64,000 nt of DNA. Source: Saxidomus purpurata. Taxonomy: Eukaryota; Mollusca; Bivalvia; Venerida; Veneridae. Both the position numbers and the translations under genes were made by a program. The stretch's first letter is position 1, and each line of letters begins with the position of its first letter. Below the pieces are notes generated by a model. That model had not been told where the DNA came from and ran no database searches. It worked only from the letters and a program-made list of their open reading frames with translations. The DNA lies in NCBI GenBank assembly GCA_022818135.1, contig JAFMSR010000002.1, positions 46,414,499-46,478,498 of the forward strand. Reading direction: 5' to 3'. Positions 10,962 to 23,100 of this stretch are shown here, piece after piece.

Positions 10962-13263
10962 TGGAACGCCTTTACTGACTTATTATATTGTATTGTACAA
11001 TATTCAGTACATTTTCATGTATACGAGGTACATATTTTATCTGACATGGTACATGCACATTTTAATGGGGTAACTTTTTCGTGATATTCAGTGCCTTTCC
11101 TTTTATTTATGGTGGTTATTTAATAATATGCAGTGCAAAAGTATGGGTATACTGTAGAATAATCATTATATGTTATACAAACAAAGTTATATGCTGTCAA
11201 TATTTCGAGACATGAGGTAGTATTTTGATTATATGCAGTAGTTGTACCTTTATACGTTGTATGTTGATAGTAGGTGTGGTAGATGTTTATTAAATGTATA
11301 AAGTGCTTTCGTTTCATTGTATACGTGGTGAATTATTACTTATACTAAGATAATAAACCAATATGTGTGGCGCATGTGTCAATATACATGGTGTCAACAA
11401 CTTTGTATTTACTATATTCCTTTTAATTATGTTTGTTGCAAACAACTACATAAGCTGTAAATACCGCATTATATGCGGTGCTTTTCCCATTATGATGATG
11501 ATCTTGAAGACAGTCTCTAAAAATACTTTCGGCGAGAATTACCAAGTGATTTAAGAAGAATTTGCTATGACATCGTACAGTCGACATAAGATTGTTTGTC
11601 TGCATGGTCACATAAACATGGATATTTCTAAAGTACTGCATCAATTGGGAATATTTGTCACAACACACTAATTACCAATTGCTAATTGCAAATTACTAGA
11701 TCTAAACAAGGTCATGAACAGCGGGTGCCTGACGCTTGTCTGTTTAGAAAGTGAAAAGGCATAACTATGATCAACTGTATTATACTAGATTTGCATTCTT
11801 TTGAATAATTACTGAAAAAAGTAAACTAAGCAGAATGCTTAGTTAATAAGGGTTAGTACTATAAAAACAAGAGCTGTCTCATGTCAGCGCACTCGACTAT
11901 TCGAAGGGATTGTCAGTAAATTGTTTTGTTTTTTTTTTGTTCAAGAATAGGTATACGTGTGTATTTTGTAATTGTGTGGTAAAATAATAAACACTATCCA
12001 CATCAACTCTATTTTGAGTAATGGTGACCGGACCGGCCCAAAAACCATCCCAAGCGAGATCTTTACATGTTTTTACTATGCAGCAAGTTTAAAGTTGATA
12101 CACCTATGCATAGTAAAGATATTGAGCATAAACCGATTTTCTATTTTCAATAATGGTGACTTTGACCTTGGACAGACCGGCACAAAAAGCAATCCCAAAG
12201 AGAGCTCTTCAAATGTTCATACTATAAATCAAGTAGTTATTGAGATATAGACTTCAACGTATTTAACCAGAATGTCTAAGTCGAAAAATGAAGGTTCATA
12301 ATTTGCATTATATGCAAGATAGAGTTATCTTACTTGATTATTTACATAGGTATGATGACGTATAAAGTTTAAATGCAATACATCAAGTAGTTATTGAAAT
12401 ATGGACTTTAATGTAGTTGCATGCAAAACTTTGACCAGATTTTCTAAGTCGAAAAACAGGCCATACTTTGCATTATCTACAAGATAGAGTTATCTGGCTT
12501 GAATATATGAATAGGTGTGACGATTGGGAAGCCTTATACAAATAAAGTTTCAACACAATACATCAAGCAGTTATTGAGATATGGACTTTGGTAGCGCTTT
12601 ACAGTACGCACGTCATGACCGCTATTTATAGATTGTTCAGCAAGGTACTGTCTTACTCAGTATTTTCTGGATAAATAATTCCGGAGAATGTCGGAAAGTA
12701 TCATCATCATAACGAAAAATGCACGGCATATAATTCTGCATACACCATGTATATAGTAGTATGGACCGAATATAATAAAAAAGAAAAATGCGGTTTCCGC
12801 CATGTATATTGCCAAATGCATTGCGTACGTTTTTATGAACAAATAAGAAATAATTCACCACGTATAAAATAAATCGCAAGCACTTCATGCAATGGATATC
12901 TAAACATCTACCACACCTATTGACCAACATACAACGTATAAAGGTAAAACTACTGCATATAATCAAAACACCACCACATGTATCGAATAAATGACTGCAT
13001 ACAATGTCATTTGTACTACATATTAGTGTTGTTTGTATTGCATATGACGTTGTTTGCACACCATATAATGGTTACTCTACTGTATCTACACATTTTTGAA
13101 CTGCATACTATCAAATAACCACCATATAACGGAAGAGGCACTGCATATCATGAAAAATGTACCATGTCAAATGAAATAAAAAAAATTTTGTACCTCGTAT
13201 ACATGAAAATGAACTGCGTATAATACCATACAACATAATAAAACAGTAAAGGCGTTCCATGTA
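10962..13263. mobile_element. Long-TIR foldback element, copy 2
   Basis: Same family as 7412-9176. Left terminus TATGGAACGCCTTTACTG at about 10974 and inverted end CAGTAAAGGCGTTCCAT at 13244-13260. The arms extend roughly to 11640 and back from 12590 and include the shared GAAGACAGTCTCTAAAAA and GGAGAATGTCGGAAAGTATC segments. The centre (about 12100-12600) holds two tandem copies of a ~170-bp segment with ATACATCAAG.AGTTATTGA, ATATGGACTTT and GCATGCAAAACTTT. AAACTT occurs just outside both ends (with 2 bp extra on the right) and could be a target duplication, but this is uncertain. Confidence 0.75.
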
Positions 13264-13266
13264 AAC

Positions 13267-13635
13267 TTTAAAACAAGAGTAGATAACTCTGTGAAAATGT
13301 TTTTAGGTTTGTACTTGAAAAAGTCTTGTGTGTAAATGGCACTGCCATGCACATATATCTTGACGCGCTCGACTCTTGCCAATAAAACAAAACTTTGGCA
13401 GTAAAAAAGCAAAACAATGATCTGTATAAACAAGAGCTTCAAGTAGCAAGATATTTTAAGTCAAAGAGTTATCAAATTTAATTGTTTAATTTCCCTGAAT
13501 ACTACAGCACAGTTTTAAATTAATACTTTAAATGGTTAATGATATATGTGCATGACAGTGCCATTTACACACAAGACTTTTTCAAGTACAAATCTAAAAA
13601 CATTTTCACAGAGCTATCTACTCTTGCTTACATAA
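13267..13635. mobile_element. Foldback MITE (arms about 90 bp)
   Basis: Left arm 13270-13361 (AACAAGAGTAGATAACTCTG ... AAGTCTTGTGTGTAAATGGC) is repeated inverted at 13541-13632 (GCCATTTACACACAAGACTT ... CAGAGCTATCTACTCTTG). The spacer is about 180 bp. It abuts the right end of foldback copy 2. The 91-codon minus-strand frame across it is an artefact of the repeat. Confidence 0.8.
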
Positions 13636-13644
13636 AATCACGAT

Positions 13645-13800
13645 GATACAAAAGCTTTCATGCTTTGCATTTACGAAGACAATGGGTAGATACTTCCGAT
13701 ACACGAATTTCAAAATGATCGAGTGGTTCAAACTATGTGGCAGATAATCGGAAGTACCCATTTGCTCCATAAATGCAAGACATGAAAGCTTTCGTGCACC
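13645..13800. repeat. Small inverted-repeat element
   Basis: AAAGCTTTCATGCTTTGCAT and GGGTAGATACTTCCGAT (13648-13697) pair with ATCGGAAGTACCCATTTG and CAAGACATGAAAGCTTT (13748-13797). The spacer is about 50 bp. It sits immediately beside the preceding foldback element. Confidence 0.7.
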
Positions 13801-13938
13801 GATAGCTAGAAATAAACTGGCGGATATTGGAACGGTGATTGATTATATTAAGAAGGGAAGGCAGATGGTGCGTTAGAAGTTTCGTTTAGTATATATCTAT
13901 TATAGTACCTTGCATGCAAAACTTTAACGAAAGCTGCA

Positions 13939-13997
13939 ACGCCGACGCCGACACCGAAGCCGACGCCGACGCCGACGCCGACACCGACGCCGACGCA
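13939..13997. repeat. (GACGCC)n hexanucleotide microsatellite
   Basis: GCCGAC repeats with ACC and AAG variants, followed by GCATAAGTGACTGTAATAGC. The GC-rich run sits at the end of a GCATGCAAAACTTTAACGAA segment like the one in the foldback elements, so it probably marks a terminus of that repeat family. Confidence 0.85.
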
Positions 13998-15539
13998 TAA
14001 GTGACTGTAATAGCTCTCCATATTTTTCTAATATTCGAGCTAAAAACTAAACTCACGTCCACGTCTTAAAGTGATAAACTTACACAATGTGTCCGATGAT
14101 ATTCAGTAACTGAAATAGAGGTCAGGGTAGTGGTCAAACCATTATTGGTCAAGTCTTTTTTACCTGAGTTACTTTTAACAGCTGATTTAAGCTTAGATTG
14201 AAGGCGACTGAAATGTTATTATCTTACTTACTTTCTTCGTATAATCTTTATTACTTTTCGGGCGATTTGCGCCCTCATAAAATCTTGTGAAAAATGTATT
14301 TAGAACAGTAATAAGTGGTTCATCAAGTGCGTGGAACTGTGAATCTTTATACTAGTCACTGTTTTATAAGGCAATTATCCGCGAACTAGAACAAGAAGTC
14401 TGTATTCGTGTCAGTCTGACATATAACATAAAAATATGTACATTCATCCGATCGTGTCCGTGCATTTGTGACATAGACGAGTCGACAATACATTATGTAC
14501 ATTAAAAAGCACTTTATCAACACGAATAACTAGCAAAAGAGATTATCCACAAAAATATATTAGAATACCATTGTGCAATGTATTGACAACTATATCGGCC
14601 CATGGCACGTACTCTGTTATAAGCCTCTATGCATTTGATTATATATCAATTGAGTACCGTAAGAAAATATGGTTCGGAAAAGTTAACCTTATCCTGACTT
14701 TTATGCATGAACATACTTTTCAATGACTGCATTTCGCGAGCAATTGTTTTTATTCTGTATATTTGGTGTTCCATACGTAATGATGTTGCATAAACAGTGC
14801 TAGAAATGTTTATATAATTTGACCTAGAAGCCCTGTTTTTATTCCAGTTCTAGTGAATATACAAACATTATATTACTATCAAAGTAAGATGGGATAAAAT
14901 ATGGTATTGTAACATTCTAGACTTTAGTCTATCTAAACCCAAAGTGGACATAGCAGGTGTATATTGCTACATTTTTATAGCATTGGACAGGGGAGTCAAT
15001 TCATATTGTATAACACTGAACATAACACTTCTTAATGAGGGCTGTCCAAATTTACAACAAACGTCAAGAACTTGTTTCTCTTTCACTTTTTTGGGGGTTG
15101 CGGAAATACTTTACTATCAACCTAACAAGTATCAACAACAGTATAATAACCGCGGACGTTGTCTCTTTCAAACAGTATTTCTTCCACTAACAGTCATGTT
15201 ATGTCATTTAAAGACATTTAAAGTTCTGTGTATACATTATTAGCGGACGATAGTTCCTATTCATACCAGACGACTGTAATCCAAATTACATAATACTCTA
15301 AGTTTGATTTTACAGGGAATTTTACAGGGAATGTTCTACCAAGTATTACACTACAAGTCTTTTGTCAATCTGTTAAATGTGAACGAAACGACATGTACTT
15401 AGTCAGGTGGAATAATTTGATCGGCTAAATAAATCCGCTGAGACTTATGACTGGATGAATTTTGCTGGACTTTTCACTCTGATGGAATAAAAAGGACGAC
15501 GTACATATATAATTACAGGCAAGTCAAGATGTTGCCAGG
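13998..15539. other. No recognisable gene (1.5 kb)
   Basis: AT-rich sequence. The 99-codon frame at 14944-15243 (+) has no recognisable motif or splice context. Confidence 0.4.
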
Positions 15540-15765
15540 TTGTCCACCCCCGTATTAGAGTGGTAAGAGGCGCTGACTTTAAATCACTGTAACCTAATTT
15601 AGATTGAGGGTCATTGGTTACCGACCATGTCTCTTTATGTGAGAAAGCTAGCAGTTTCTTACATAGGTTATGGATCTTGTAGTGGTTCTTCTCACGAACG
15701 TTGGTTAGGTAAAATCCCCAATGACCGAATTGCAGTTGATCGGGCGTAACACTCATGCAATATCA
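15540..15765 (+). mobile_element. Candidate tRNA-derived SINE
   Basis: TTAGAGTGGTAAGAGGCGCT resembles the A-box/D-arm of a tRNA-Leu-type head, followed by an anticodon-arm-like TGACTTTAAATCA. The conserved-looking body includes GGGTCATTGGTTACCGACC, TTTATGTGAGAAAGCTAGCA, CTCACGAACGTTGGTTAGGT and AAAATCCCCAATGACCG. The pattern resembles bivalve SINEs from memory. The minus-strand 103-codon frame here is a shadow. The B-box is poor. Confidence 0.45.
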
Positions 15766-16014
15766 GTCACCAGCTGAAATATATTTACATTAGAATTCCG
15801 TAATAATTTTTGCACATGCATAGATCTACATGCGCATCATATCTTGAGAAATCAGCAATGCTGACTGTGATGCCGTTAAACCCAGTCATCCGCTAAAACT
15901 ACACAGTACCATTACATCACTATAAACCTTCTTTCATGAACACTATAGCTTCAACACAGTGATGTTCCTACGGCCGTGAACTCGGAGGAAGTCTATATAA
16001 AACTTGTGATCCAC

Positions 16015-16660
16015 GGACAGGAACAATCAATTTTGACCCCGGGGGCATGATTTTGGTAGAAGTCCACTAGACAAAGATACAAACCAAATATCTAAGCTCT
16101 GTCTTGTGGTTTTAGACAAGATTAATTTATGAAATATCGCTGGACCCCGCAGGCGGGATCAATTTAAAGACGAAAAAACATCAGAGAGGACCATAAGATG
16201 CTACTTACAAAAATGAAAGATCTGGACCTTGCGGTATTTAAAGTTTGAAATATGTGCATATATGTAGCCCCTAGGATGAGGAAAATTTAGACCCCTCAGG
16301 GGCATAATTTGAACAAACTTGGTAGAGATCAACTAGGCAATGGTACACGCCAATTATCCAAGCTCTGGGACTTGCGGTTTAAGAGTAGAAGATATACATA
16401 ACTCTATGTTAAACAAGTGACTACTCGGACGGGGCCGACTTTGACCCCAGGGGCAGAATTTGAACAAACTTGGTAGAGGACCACTAGACAATGTCCAATA
16501 AAAATTCTTAGCTCTTGGTCATGCAGTTTTACAAAAAAAAGATTTTCAAAGTATTTTTTATTTTTAGCTTTTGTAGCCATGCTATTTAGTCAACCGAAAC
16601 TATTTAAAAAAAATTAAGAAAGCTCAGTGCCAGTTTGCTTCTGGCCAAGTTTGATGAAAT
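16015..16660. repeat. Dispersed AGCTCACC-family repeat, internal fragment
   Basis: Contains repeated internal motifs of this family: GACCCC.GGGGCA.AATTTG, AACAAACTTGGTAGAG, CCACTAGACAATG and CTAAGCTCT. At least three partial copies of the ~150-bp internal segment lie in tandem. Related blocks are at 19.1-21.5, 44.75-45.1 and 45.6-46.1 kb. Confidence 0.7.
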
Positions 16661-16734
16661 TCCACAAAGTGGTTTATAAGAAGAAGTCATTTATAGCAAT
16701 TATGGACTAGGTACATACGACCTGCGACGATCGA

Positions 16735-16983
16735 TATAAAACAAATAGTTAACATATATCGATACTAAAAGCCCACCATGGCCACAAATAGTTAACATGA
16801 TATCGATCCTAAAAGCCCACCATGACCACAAATAGTTCACATAATATATTGATCCTAAAAGCCCACCATGACCACAAATAGCTAACATAATATCGATCAT
16901 GAAAACCCACTATGACCACAAATAGTTAACATACATCGATCCTAAAAGCGTACTATGACCACACATAGTTAACATATATCGAT
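16735..16983. repeat. 43-bp satellite, left block
   Basis: Units of about 43 bp carrying ATCGATCCTAAAAGC, CTATGACCACAAATAG and TTAACATA. The array is split by the element at 16984-17566 and resumes at 17567. Confidence 0.9.
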
Positions 16984-17566
16984 CCTTTGGACACCGGCAT
17001 ATTTTGTTACACACTCGACAGACATGCATGCGTTTTTGTAAACACGTACATCACGTTTTGGCTACTTTCGGTTTCTGCGGTGTTGTATACGTCAGCAAAT
17101 AGATTGAGCTGTACATGAAAGTAAAATTTCCATTGGCCCACCTACAGAGGTCACGCGCAGGGTCACCCTGCCTACAACCTGCGCATGGACTTTTTTTTTG
17201 CAACGGGAGGTCAATTTCAAGCGTTCTCATAAGATGTCAATATACCTAGGTTTGAGTACGACATGTCGCTTTATGTCGTAAAAATATTTGCACGCGCTCA
17301 AAACACTATCCCACAGGGGCCGTACGCGAACGTTGGTAAAATGAAAATTTTCAAAGCTGGAAAATGGTCCAAGGTCATTTTCAAGGTCGTCTAAAAGTGT
17401 CAGCATTTGCCTCGGACGTCTGAGTTTTCAACAGTCAGGAGCTGTCGGCATAGCCTTTAAATTCATACAGACAAAACGTGTTCCATACGGTCACTGTCAC
17501 TTCTATGGAAGGCCAAACCTGTCTTAACCCGCGTATACGTTTTATTACGTTACAGGTGTTCAAAGG
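16984..17566. mobile_element. 583-bp interspersed element E583, copy 1, inserted in the satellite
   Basis: Terminal inverted repeats: CCTTTGGACACC at the left and GGTGTTCAAAGG at the right. ATATATCGAT flanks it on both sides (16974-16983 and 17567-17576), a 10-bp direct repeat (up to 12 bp if the CC is counted with the flank). Removing the element plus one repeat restores a normal 43-bp unit. A second copy at about 32658-33255 matches throughout, for example GACAGACATGCATGCGTTTT and GAGCTGTCGGCATAGCC. No ORF; non-autonomous. Confidence 0.85.
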
Positions 17567-17995
17567 ATATATCGATCCTAAAAGCGTACTATGATCACAA
17601 ATAGTTAACATGATATTAATCATGAAAACCCACTATGACCACAAATAGCTAACATAATATCGATCATGAAAACCCACTATGACCACAAATACTTAACATA
17701 CATCGATCCTGATATTGATCATGAAAACCCACTATGACCACAAATAGCTAACATAATATCGATCATGAAAACCCACTATGACCACACATAGTTAACATAT
17801 ATCGATTCTAAAAGCGTACTATGACCACACATAGTTAACATATATCGATCCTAAAAGCGTACTATGACCACACATAGTTAACATATATCGATTCTAAAAG
17901 CGTACTATGACCACACATAGTTAACATATATCGATCCTAAAATGACCACACATAGTTAACATATATCGATCCTAAAAGCGTACTATGACATAGAG
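17567..17995. repeat. 43-bp satellite, right block
   Basis: About nine units. ATCGAT starts at 17801 and 17844 confirm the 43-bp period. Two unit variants alternate: ATCATGAAAACCCAC and ATC(C/T)TAAAAGCGTAC. Confidence 0.93.
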
Positions 17996-18286
17996 CAACA
18001 TTGCCCCATGAAACATGGAACGCCAAGTTCAATTAAATATATTTATAAGTATTTGTTCACATTTCGTTACCAGTGGTTGGAACATCAGTCTTTGTTTGGA
18101 TGCGGTCAAATGACCAACACACAGTTGTAGAATAATTTGCGATTATAAAAAACTAAAAACCACCGCCGCCACTGCCTCCGTCCTATATTTGACAGAACAA
18201 CTTTTTGTTTGTAATCAATTTGTTACATTATAATGATATTCTTTGTTAACCATTCTACATATTGTAGCAATATTATTTGTATGTCG

Positions 18287-18595
18287 GCTGTTTTTGTCGC
18301 CCAGATATAGAAAACCATTCTTCAATCATAACAATTATATTGATTCTGGTTTTTTAAAATAAATACCCATTATTAAATTCTAACGAAATGTAAACAAATA
18401 CATAAATCATTTTATATTTATAAAACATATTTATGTTATGTTGTTTCCTCAAATGTTCCTGAGTGGTATCACTCTGTATAGAAAACTAAACAACTTGTAA
18501 AATTGAATAATGGGTATTTATCTTAAAATACCAGAATCAATATAATTGTTATAATTGAAGAATGGTTTTCTATATCTGGGCGACAAAAACCGCAA
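18287..18595. mobile_element. Foldback MITE (arms about 95 bp)
   Basis: Left arm 18290-18385 (GTTTTTGTCGCCCAGATATA ... AATAAATACCCATTATT) pairs with right arm 18500-18592 (AATAATGGGTATTTATCTTA ... TATATCTGGGCGACAAAAAC). The spacer is about 115 bp. It would form a long hairpin. No coding capacity. Confidence 0.85.
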
Positions 18596-19063
18596 CAAAG
18601 GAACGCGCCCACGATGATACCAAAAAGGAATTTTCATTCGATTCCAGTAATTCACAGTGATAAGGATCGAGTTAACAAGCCGAATTGTGTTTTTTTAAGG
18701 AAAGGTACACGAAGATACCAGACGGCAACAGTTATATTACTTACTTTTATAAATATACATACATGTGCTCAAGTTCTTTGCAGCTTTTTTTAATAAAATG
18801 TAAAATGAGTTCACGTCTATATATCAAAAACAATATTTTGGCGTGGGTAGTCTATGTGTGGCTGGGCCGGAAGGATCAGTTTTGAAGTCAATAAGATTAT
18901 TGTTAATTACGGTATAGTAGTAGGTTTAATAATTTGACATCTAAAACAATATTCAAAACTGTACATTGATAACAACATTTTGACGTTTTCAGAAGTTTGG
19001 GTTGTCTAGGAGTGTCTTCTTCGGCTTGATAGTGCGCCCGAAAGAACTATACGGTTTCTTTTT
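18596..19063. other. No recognisable feature
   Basis: The 66-codon frame at 18685-18885 has no motif. Nothing else is seen. Confidence 0.35.
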
Positions 19064-21487
19064 AGCTCACCTCAATAAGCTTTCGTGATTGTGTGATGAC
19101 CGTCGTCCGTCGAGTGTAAGTGCGTCAACGACATCTGCTCATAAACAGCTTGACATATGTTGATGAAACAGTTATGTTCTTCCTAAGACGGCCCTCTACC
19201 AAAGTCCATTTCCAAGGCAGAACTCTGGTTGCCATGGGAGCGGAACGGAAAAGCTTTTAAAAATCGTCGCAACAGGAGGGTCACTGGATACCAGTGGCTA
19301 TAATACAAGGTCAACAACAGCGTCGCAGAAAACAAATAAACAAAGTAAAAGGACAATATATTGTGGCTCTAAAAACTAGGTCAAAAGGGTGTTGGTCAGT
19401 TTTAGCCCTGGTGACAGACCTGAGAACAGTTTAGGGAGAGTACCAGTAGACAATGCTTACGTATTGAATATTCAAGCTTTAGACCTTGCAATAATGGAGA
19501 AGAAGAAACATTTTGCTATATTAGTCTATGTAAGATCATTACATCCGGGTGCCTAATTTTGACCCAAGGGGTAATTTGAACAATGCTACATAATAACTAT
19601 CTTAGAACTGGGCATCGTTGGTTTAGACGAGAAAATTTCTTAAAGTAGTTCCTTAAAAAAACCTATATAAAACAAGCTAACTGTTGGGTTAGGCCAATTT
19701 AACCAAAGGGCCATAATTTGAACAATCTTGGTAGAGGACCACTAGGTGATGCTACATGTTTATGCCTTTTTACTTACACGTTTATATAAAACAAGTGGCC
19801 CCTGTGGCGGAGTCAATTATGTTCCGGCATACCTAGAACAAACTGCATAGAAGACCAGCAAACAATGCTATTTACCAAATATCTAAGCTCTAGACATTGT
19901 AGTTTCTGACTTTTTTACTGTATATTTCTTTGTATATCATATGATCCCAGGGGCATAATTTGAACAACCTTGATAGAATTCCACCAAACAATGCTGCACA
20001 CCAGATATTTAATCTCTAGACCTTACTGTTCCTTATAATAATAATTTGAGCAGTGTTGATAGAGGTCTACTAGACACTTCTAAATACCACATATCTAACT
20101 TCTAGGCCTCTTATTAGAGATTTTTAAGTATTGCCAAAGCAAACAGAGTTAGTTTCATCAACATTCAATTTGGCTAAGTGGTTTCAGGAGAGATGTGGTT
20201 TAAAACGGTAGACGGACGTACATCGTACGCCGGACGGTAAGCGATCCTAAAAATCGGAAGGCATATAGCTTAAATCTTTGGCATCTAGCATTATCGGGTG
20301 GACTTGTACCAAGACTGTTCAAATCGTGACCTACTGGTCAAAACTTACTCCGCCCTGGGAGTCAATTGGTTGAACATAGGTTTCTATAAGAAAAACTGTA
20401 AATAGTTTCTCCTCTGCAACCACAAGGCCTGGAGCTTAGATGTTTGGCATGTATCATTAGCAAGTGGACATCTACCAGATTGCTGAAATCATGACCCCGG
20501 GTCAAAATTCACCCCGCCCGGGGGTCATTTGATTTCACACAGGCTTAAATAGGGAAAACTTCTTATCTAAAACCACAAGATCTAGATCTTTGATATTTGG
20601 AATCTAGCATTGTAAACTTGACAGACTTCAACTTTGACATTGGCTGACCTTGACCTACTGACTTTTGAAGATACATCAATGAAATTTGGAACATTATGTA
20701 CAGTAGGAATGCAACTTTGACCTTGGTTGACTTTGACCTTTTTGTTTTTCAAGCTAGTTTGATAAAATGATAACTATTTATTTCAATTTTGCAAACTAAT
20801 TTCCAAAATTCGTATGAAAGACCTTCATTAAGGCCCTTTGACCAACTTTCTTCTTTTCAAAGTGGAATGATAGTCAAGGCAAGCAAGGCCTCCTTGTTCG
20901 AATACTAGTAAGTTTTTGTAACACACACCTATGCAGGAAAACGGACCCAGAACGATAACAGTGTAGTACAGTCATGTATTCTAGACATACATTACAAACG
21001 ATCATTTTATGTTGAACTAGATTCTATTCTATTGAAACCAAGTTAACTGAAATCTGAGTGTAGAATATAGCTCTTTGGTTTGTTTTTATCTTGTGACCTA
21101 GTTCTTGACAGTACTTTTTAAATGCTGACCATTAAGTCATAATATATTCTACGATATGACTGTTACAGTGTTCACATTGTTTTTCCATGTTTTAACCCAA
21201 CGACTAAACATAGACAAGAGTCCCTGAGACTGGGTCCGCCTATGGCGAATGCTGTGTTTGAATGGTGTCCCTTTGATTTTTCAAAGTGACCTAAACCTTT
21301 TATATCATGTAACCTAATTTCTATTTGAATAAATATTCATGTAAATAATGATAACTAGCAAATATGTGACCCTTCTTTGTATTTGCATCTGCATGATAAA
21401 TGTTTATGATAAGTTTATGAAAGGGCAACAAACGACGGCCAATATCCTATCACAATCGCTCAAACGTTTCTTGTTCAGGTGAGCTGA
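19064..21487. mobile_element. AGCTCACC-family dispersed element, long copy
   Basis: The left end AGCTCACCTCAATAAGCTTT leads to GTCGTCCGTCGAGTG. The right end (GACGGCCAATATCCTATCAC ... TTCTTGTTCAGGTGAGCTGA) is roughly its inverse, so the termini are inverted. Internal blocks repeat the family's phrases: CAGAACTCTGGTTGCCATGG, GGTAGAGGACCACTAG and CTAAGCTCTAGAC, first in one orientation and then in the other after about 20220. That points to a palindromic or composite copy. No transposase ORF. Confidence 0.6.
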
Positions 21488-21699
21488 ACTCATATCTCGA
21501 AATAGCTGATATATTGCAGCCGATAACACTCTCTTTTCAACACTGTCTGGAGCAAAAATATCAAACTTGACAATTAGTGGAAGAATTGTTTAATTTATTC
21601 GAAGATATCGCAAAAAAGTCATGCCCTGAACATTAACAATTATTCCCAGAGTTTCAAGAGCCCTATACTGGTAAGAGAGTAGCGTTAGTACAATTAAAA

Positions 21700-22020
21700 C
21701 TAGAGATTGTTTTTCACGAAAAAACATATGTCTCCTACCCTTACGACCTTGACCTTGGAGCTAGTGACAAATTTTAATATGCACTATATACATTACGCCA
21801 AAATCTTCAAAGTCCCATATCACACAAAAATCTATTAAACACACATTTCTGACGATAAGCACAACTACACTTAGAACAAAACATTTCTACCAAGTTTTAG
21901 TAAAATCCATCCAGGCGTTTAGGAGGAGTTGCGCGGACAAGCTTTTGTGACAGACTTAAAGACTGACACAGACAGCACCAAATCAATATGTCTCCACACC
22001 ACTAGGTGGAAGACATAATA
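21700..22020. repeat. Dispersed SINE-like repeat ending in a GTCTCC/GGAAGAC hairpin
   Basis: Begins with ACATATGTCTCCTACCC and CGACCTTGACCTTGGAG. Ends CAATATGTCTCCACACCACT then AGGTGGAAGACATAATAAAT. The terminal AATATGTCTCC...GACATAATAA arrangement also closes the array at 35450. Confidence 0.55.
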
Positions 22021-22440
22021 AATGACTGGCCATGAAGGAAATAGTAGTTAAATCATTATTAAGTAGAAAAAATGACAAATGAAGTTATATCGAGTTACAT
22101 GCTCAGCATTATATGAACAAGACATAAGTTTAAGACAAGCATGTGAACAACACGCCCTTAAATTTCCCAAGAGAAGCACATGAATATAATTGCATTTATA
22201 GCAAAGTAGCCATATTCACATTTGTTACGCGATTTAGACCAGTATAGATGTAGTGCAGCCTGCATACACATGGAAAAACATCATAAAACTTATACATTTG
22301 TATTTATATTCATCTTAAATTAGTTTTCGCCACCCGCCTCATAAGATTATGGTTAAACGATTCTGTCATGCTATCTCGTAATCGATAAATAAAGCGACTT
22401 CAAATACAAAACATGTTCTGAAGATTCATTGTATGCTCCT
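22021..22440. other. No recognisable feature
   Basis: AT-rich sequence. No coherent frame or repeat is recognised. Confidence 0.35.
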
Positions 22441-22560
22441 GTCACAAAAAGGTAGTACAGAAGAGAGCCAACGTGGTCCTATATCGCTCACATGACCCTA
22501 TATCGCTCACATGGAAACATTTGCAACAAATGCTGTATCGATTTGATAAACATTGGACAG

Positions 22561-22730
22561 AGATCTCAACACAGACTTGATCGACATGATAAACACAGGA
22601 GTTAGATCTCAATACACACTAGATCGACATGATAAACACTGGGAAATACGTTGTAGATCTCAACACAGACTGGATCGACATGATAAACACAGGATTAAGA
22701 TCCCAACAGAAACTTGATCAAGACATACAA
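22561..22730. repeat. Short tandem repeat of 44-49 bp (3.5 copies)
   Basis: AGATCTCAACACAGACT followed by GATCGACATGATAAACAC, with unit starts at about 22562, 22606, 22655 and 22699. Preceded at 22485-22511 by a doubled CCTATATCGCTCACATG terminus of the AGCTCACC family. Confidence 0.8.
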
Positions 22731-22799
22731 CCCAACATAATTTTATCACTGATTGGGACCATGTTTCATGAAGATTCAGTGAAAAATGTAGCCTCTTTT

Positions 22800-23100
22800 A
22801 CAAACACAAGGTAACGTGTGGACGGACGACAGACGACGGACATCAAGCGATCACAATAGCACACATTTAGCACTTCGTGCTCACGTTTGCTTATAAAAAC
22901 GTTTGAAAAGTTTGGCGAATTAAATTCTTGTTATTGTCAGGCGCTACTTAAATATGATTAAAAACCCACATAATCTATAAAGTGTTTATCAAGACACCTA
23001 CATTGACCATGACAGCTACAGTGAATGATGTGGATCGGCGACAGACAAGGGGATCACAATATTTCACCTTGAACACTTCGTGTTATGGTGAACTGTAAAG
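22800..23100. repeat. Two AGCTCACC-family terminal fragments
   Basis: GGACGGACGACAGACGACGG, GATCACAATAGCACA and CACTTCGTGCTCACG (22820-22885), then GGCGACAGACAAGGGGATCA and CACTTCGTGTTATGGTGA (23037-23092). Both resemble an end of the family element. Confidence 0.5.

Noticed and set aside
12637..13059. 140-codon minus-strand ORF
   Set aside because: Falls in the right arm of foldback copy 2; no motif, and the other copy is not open.
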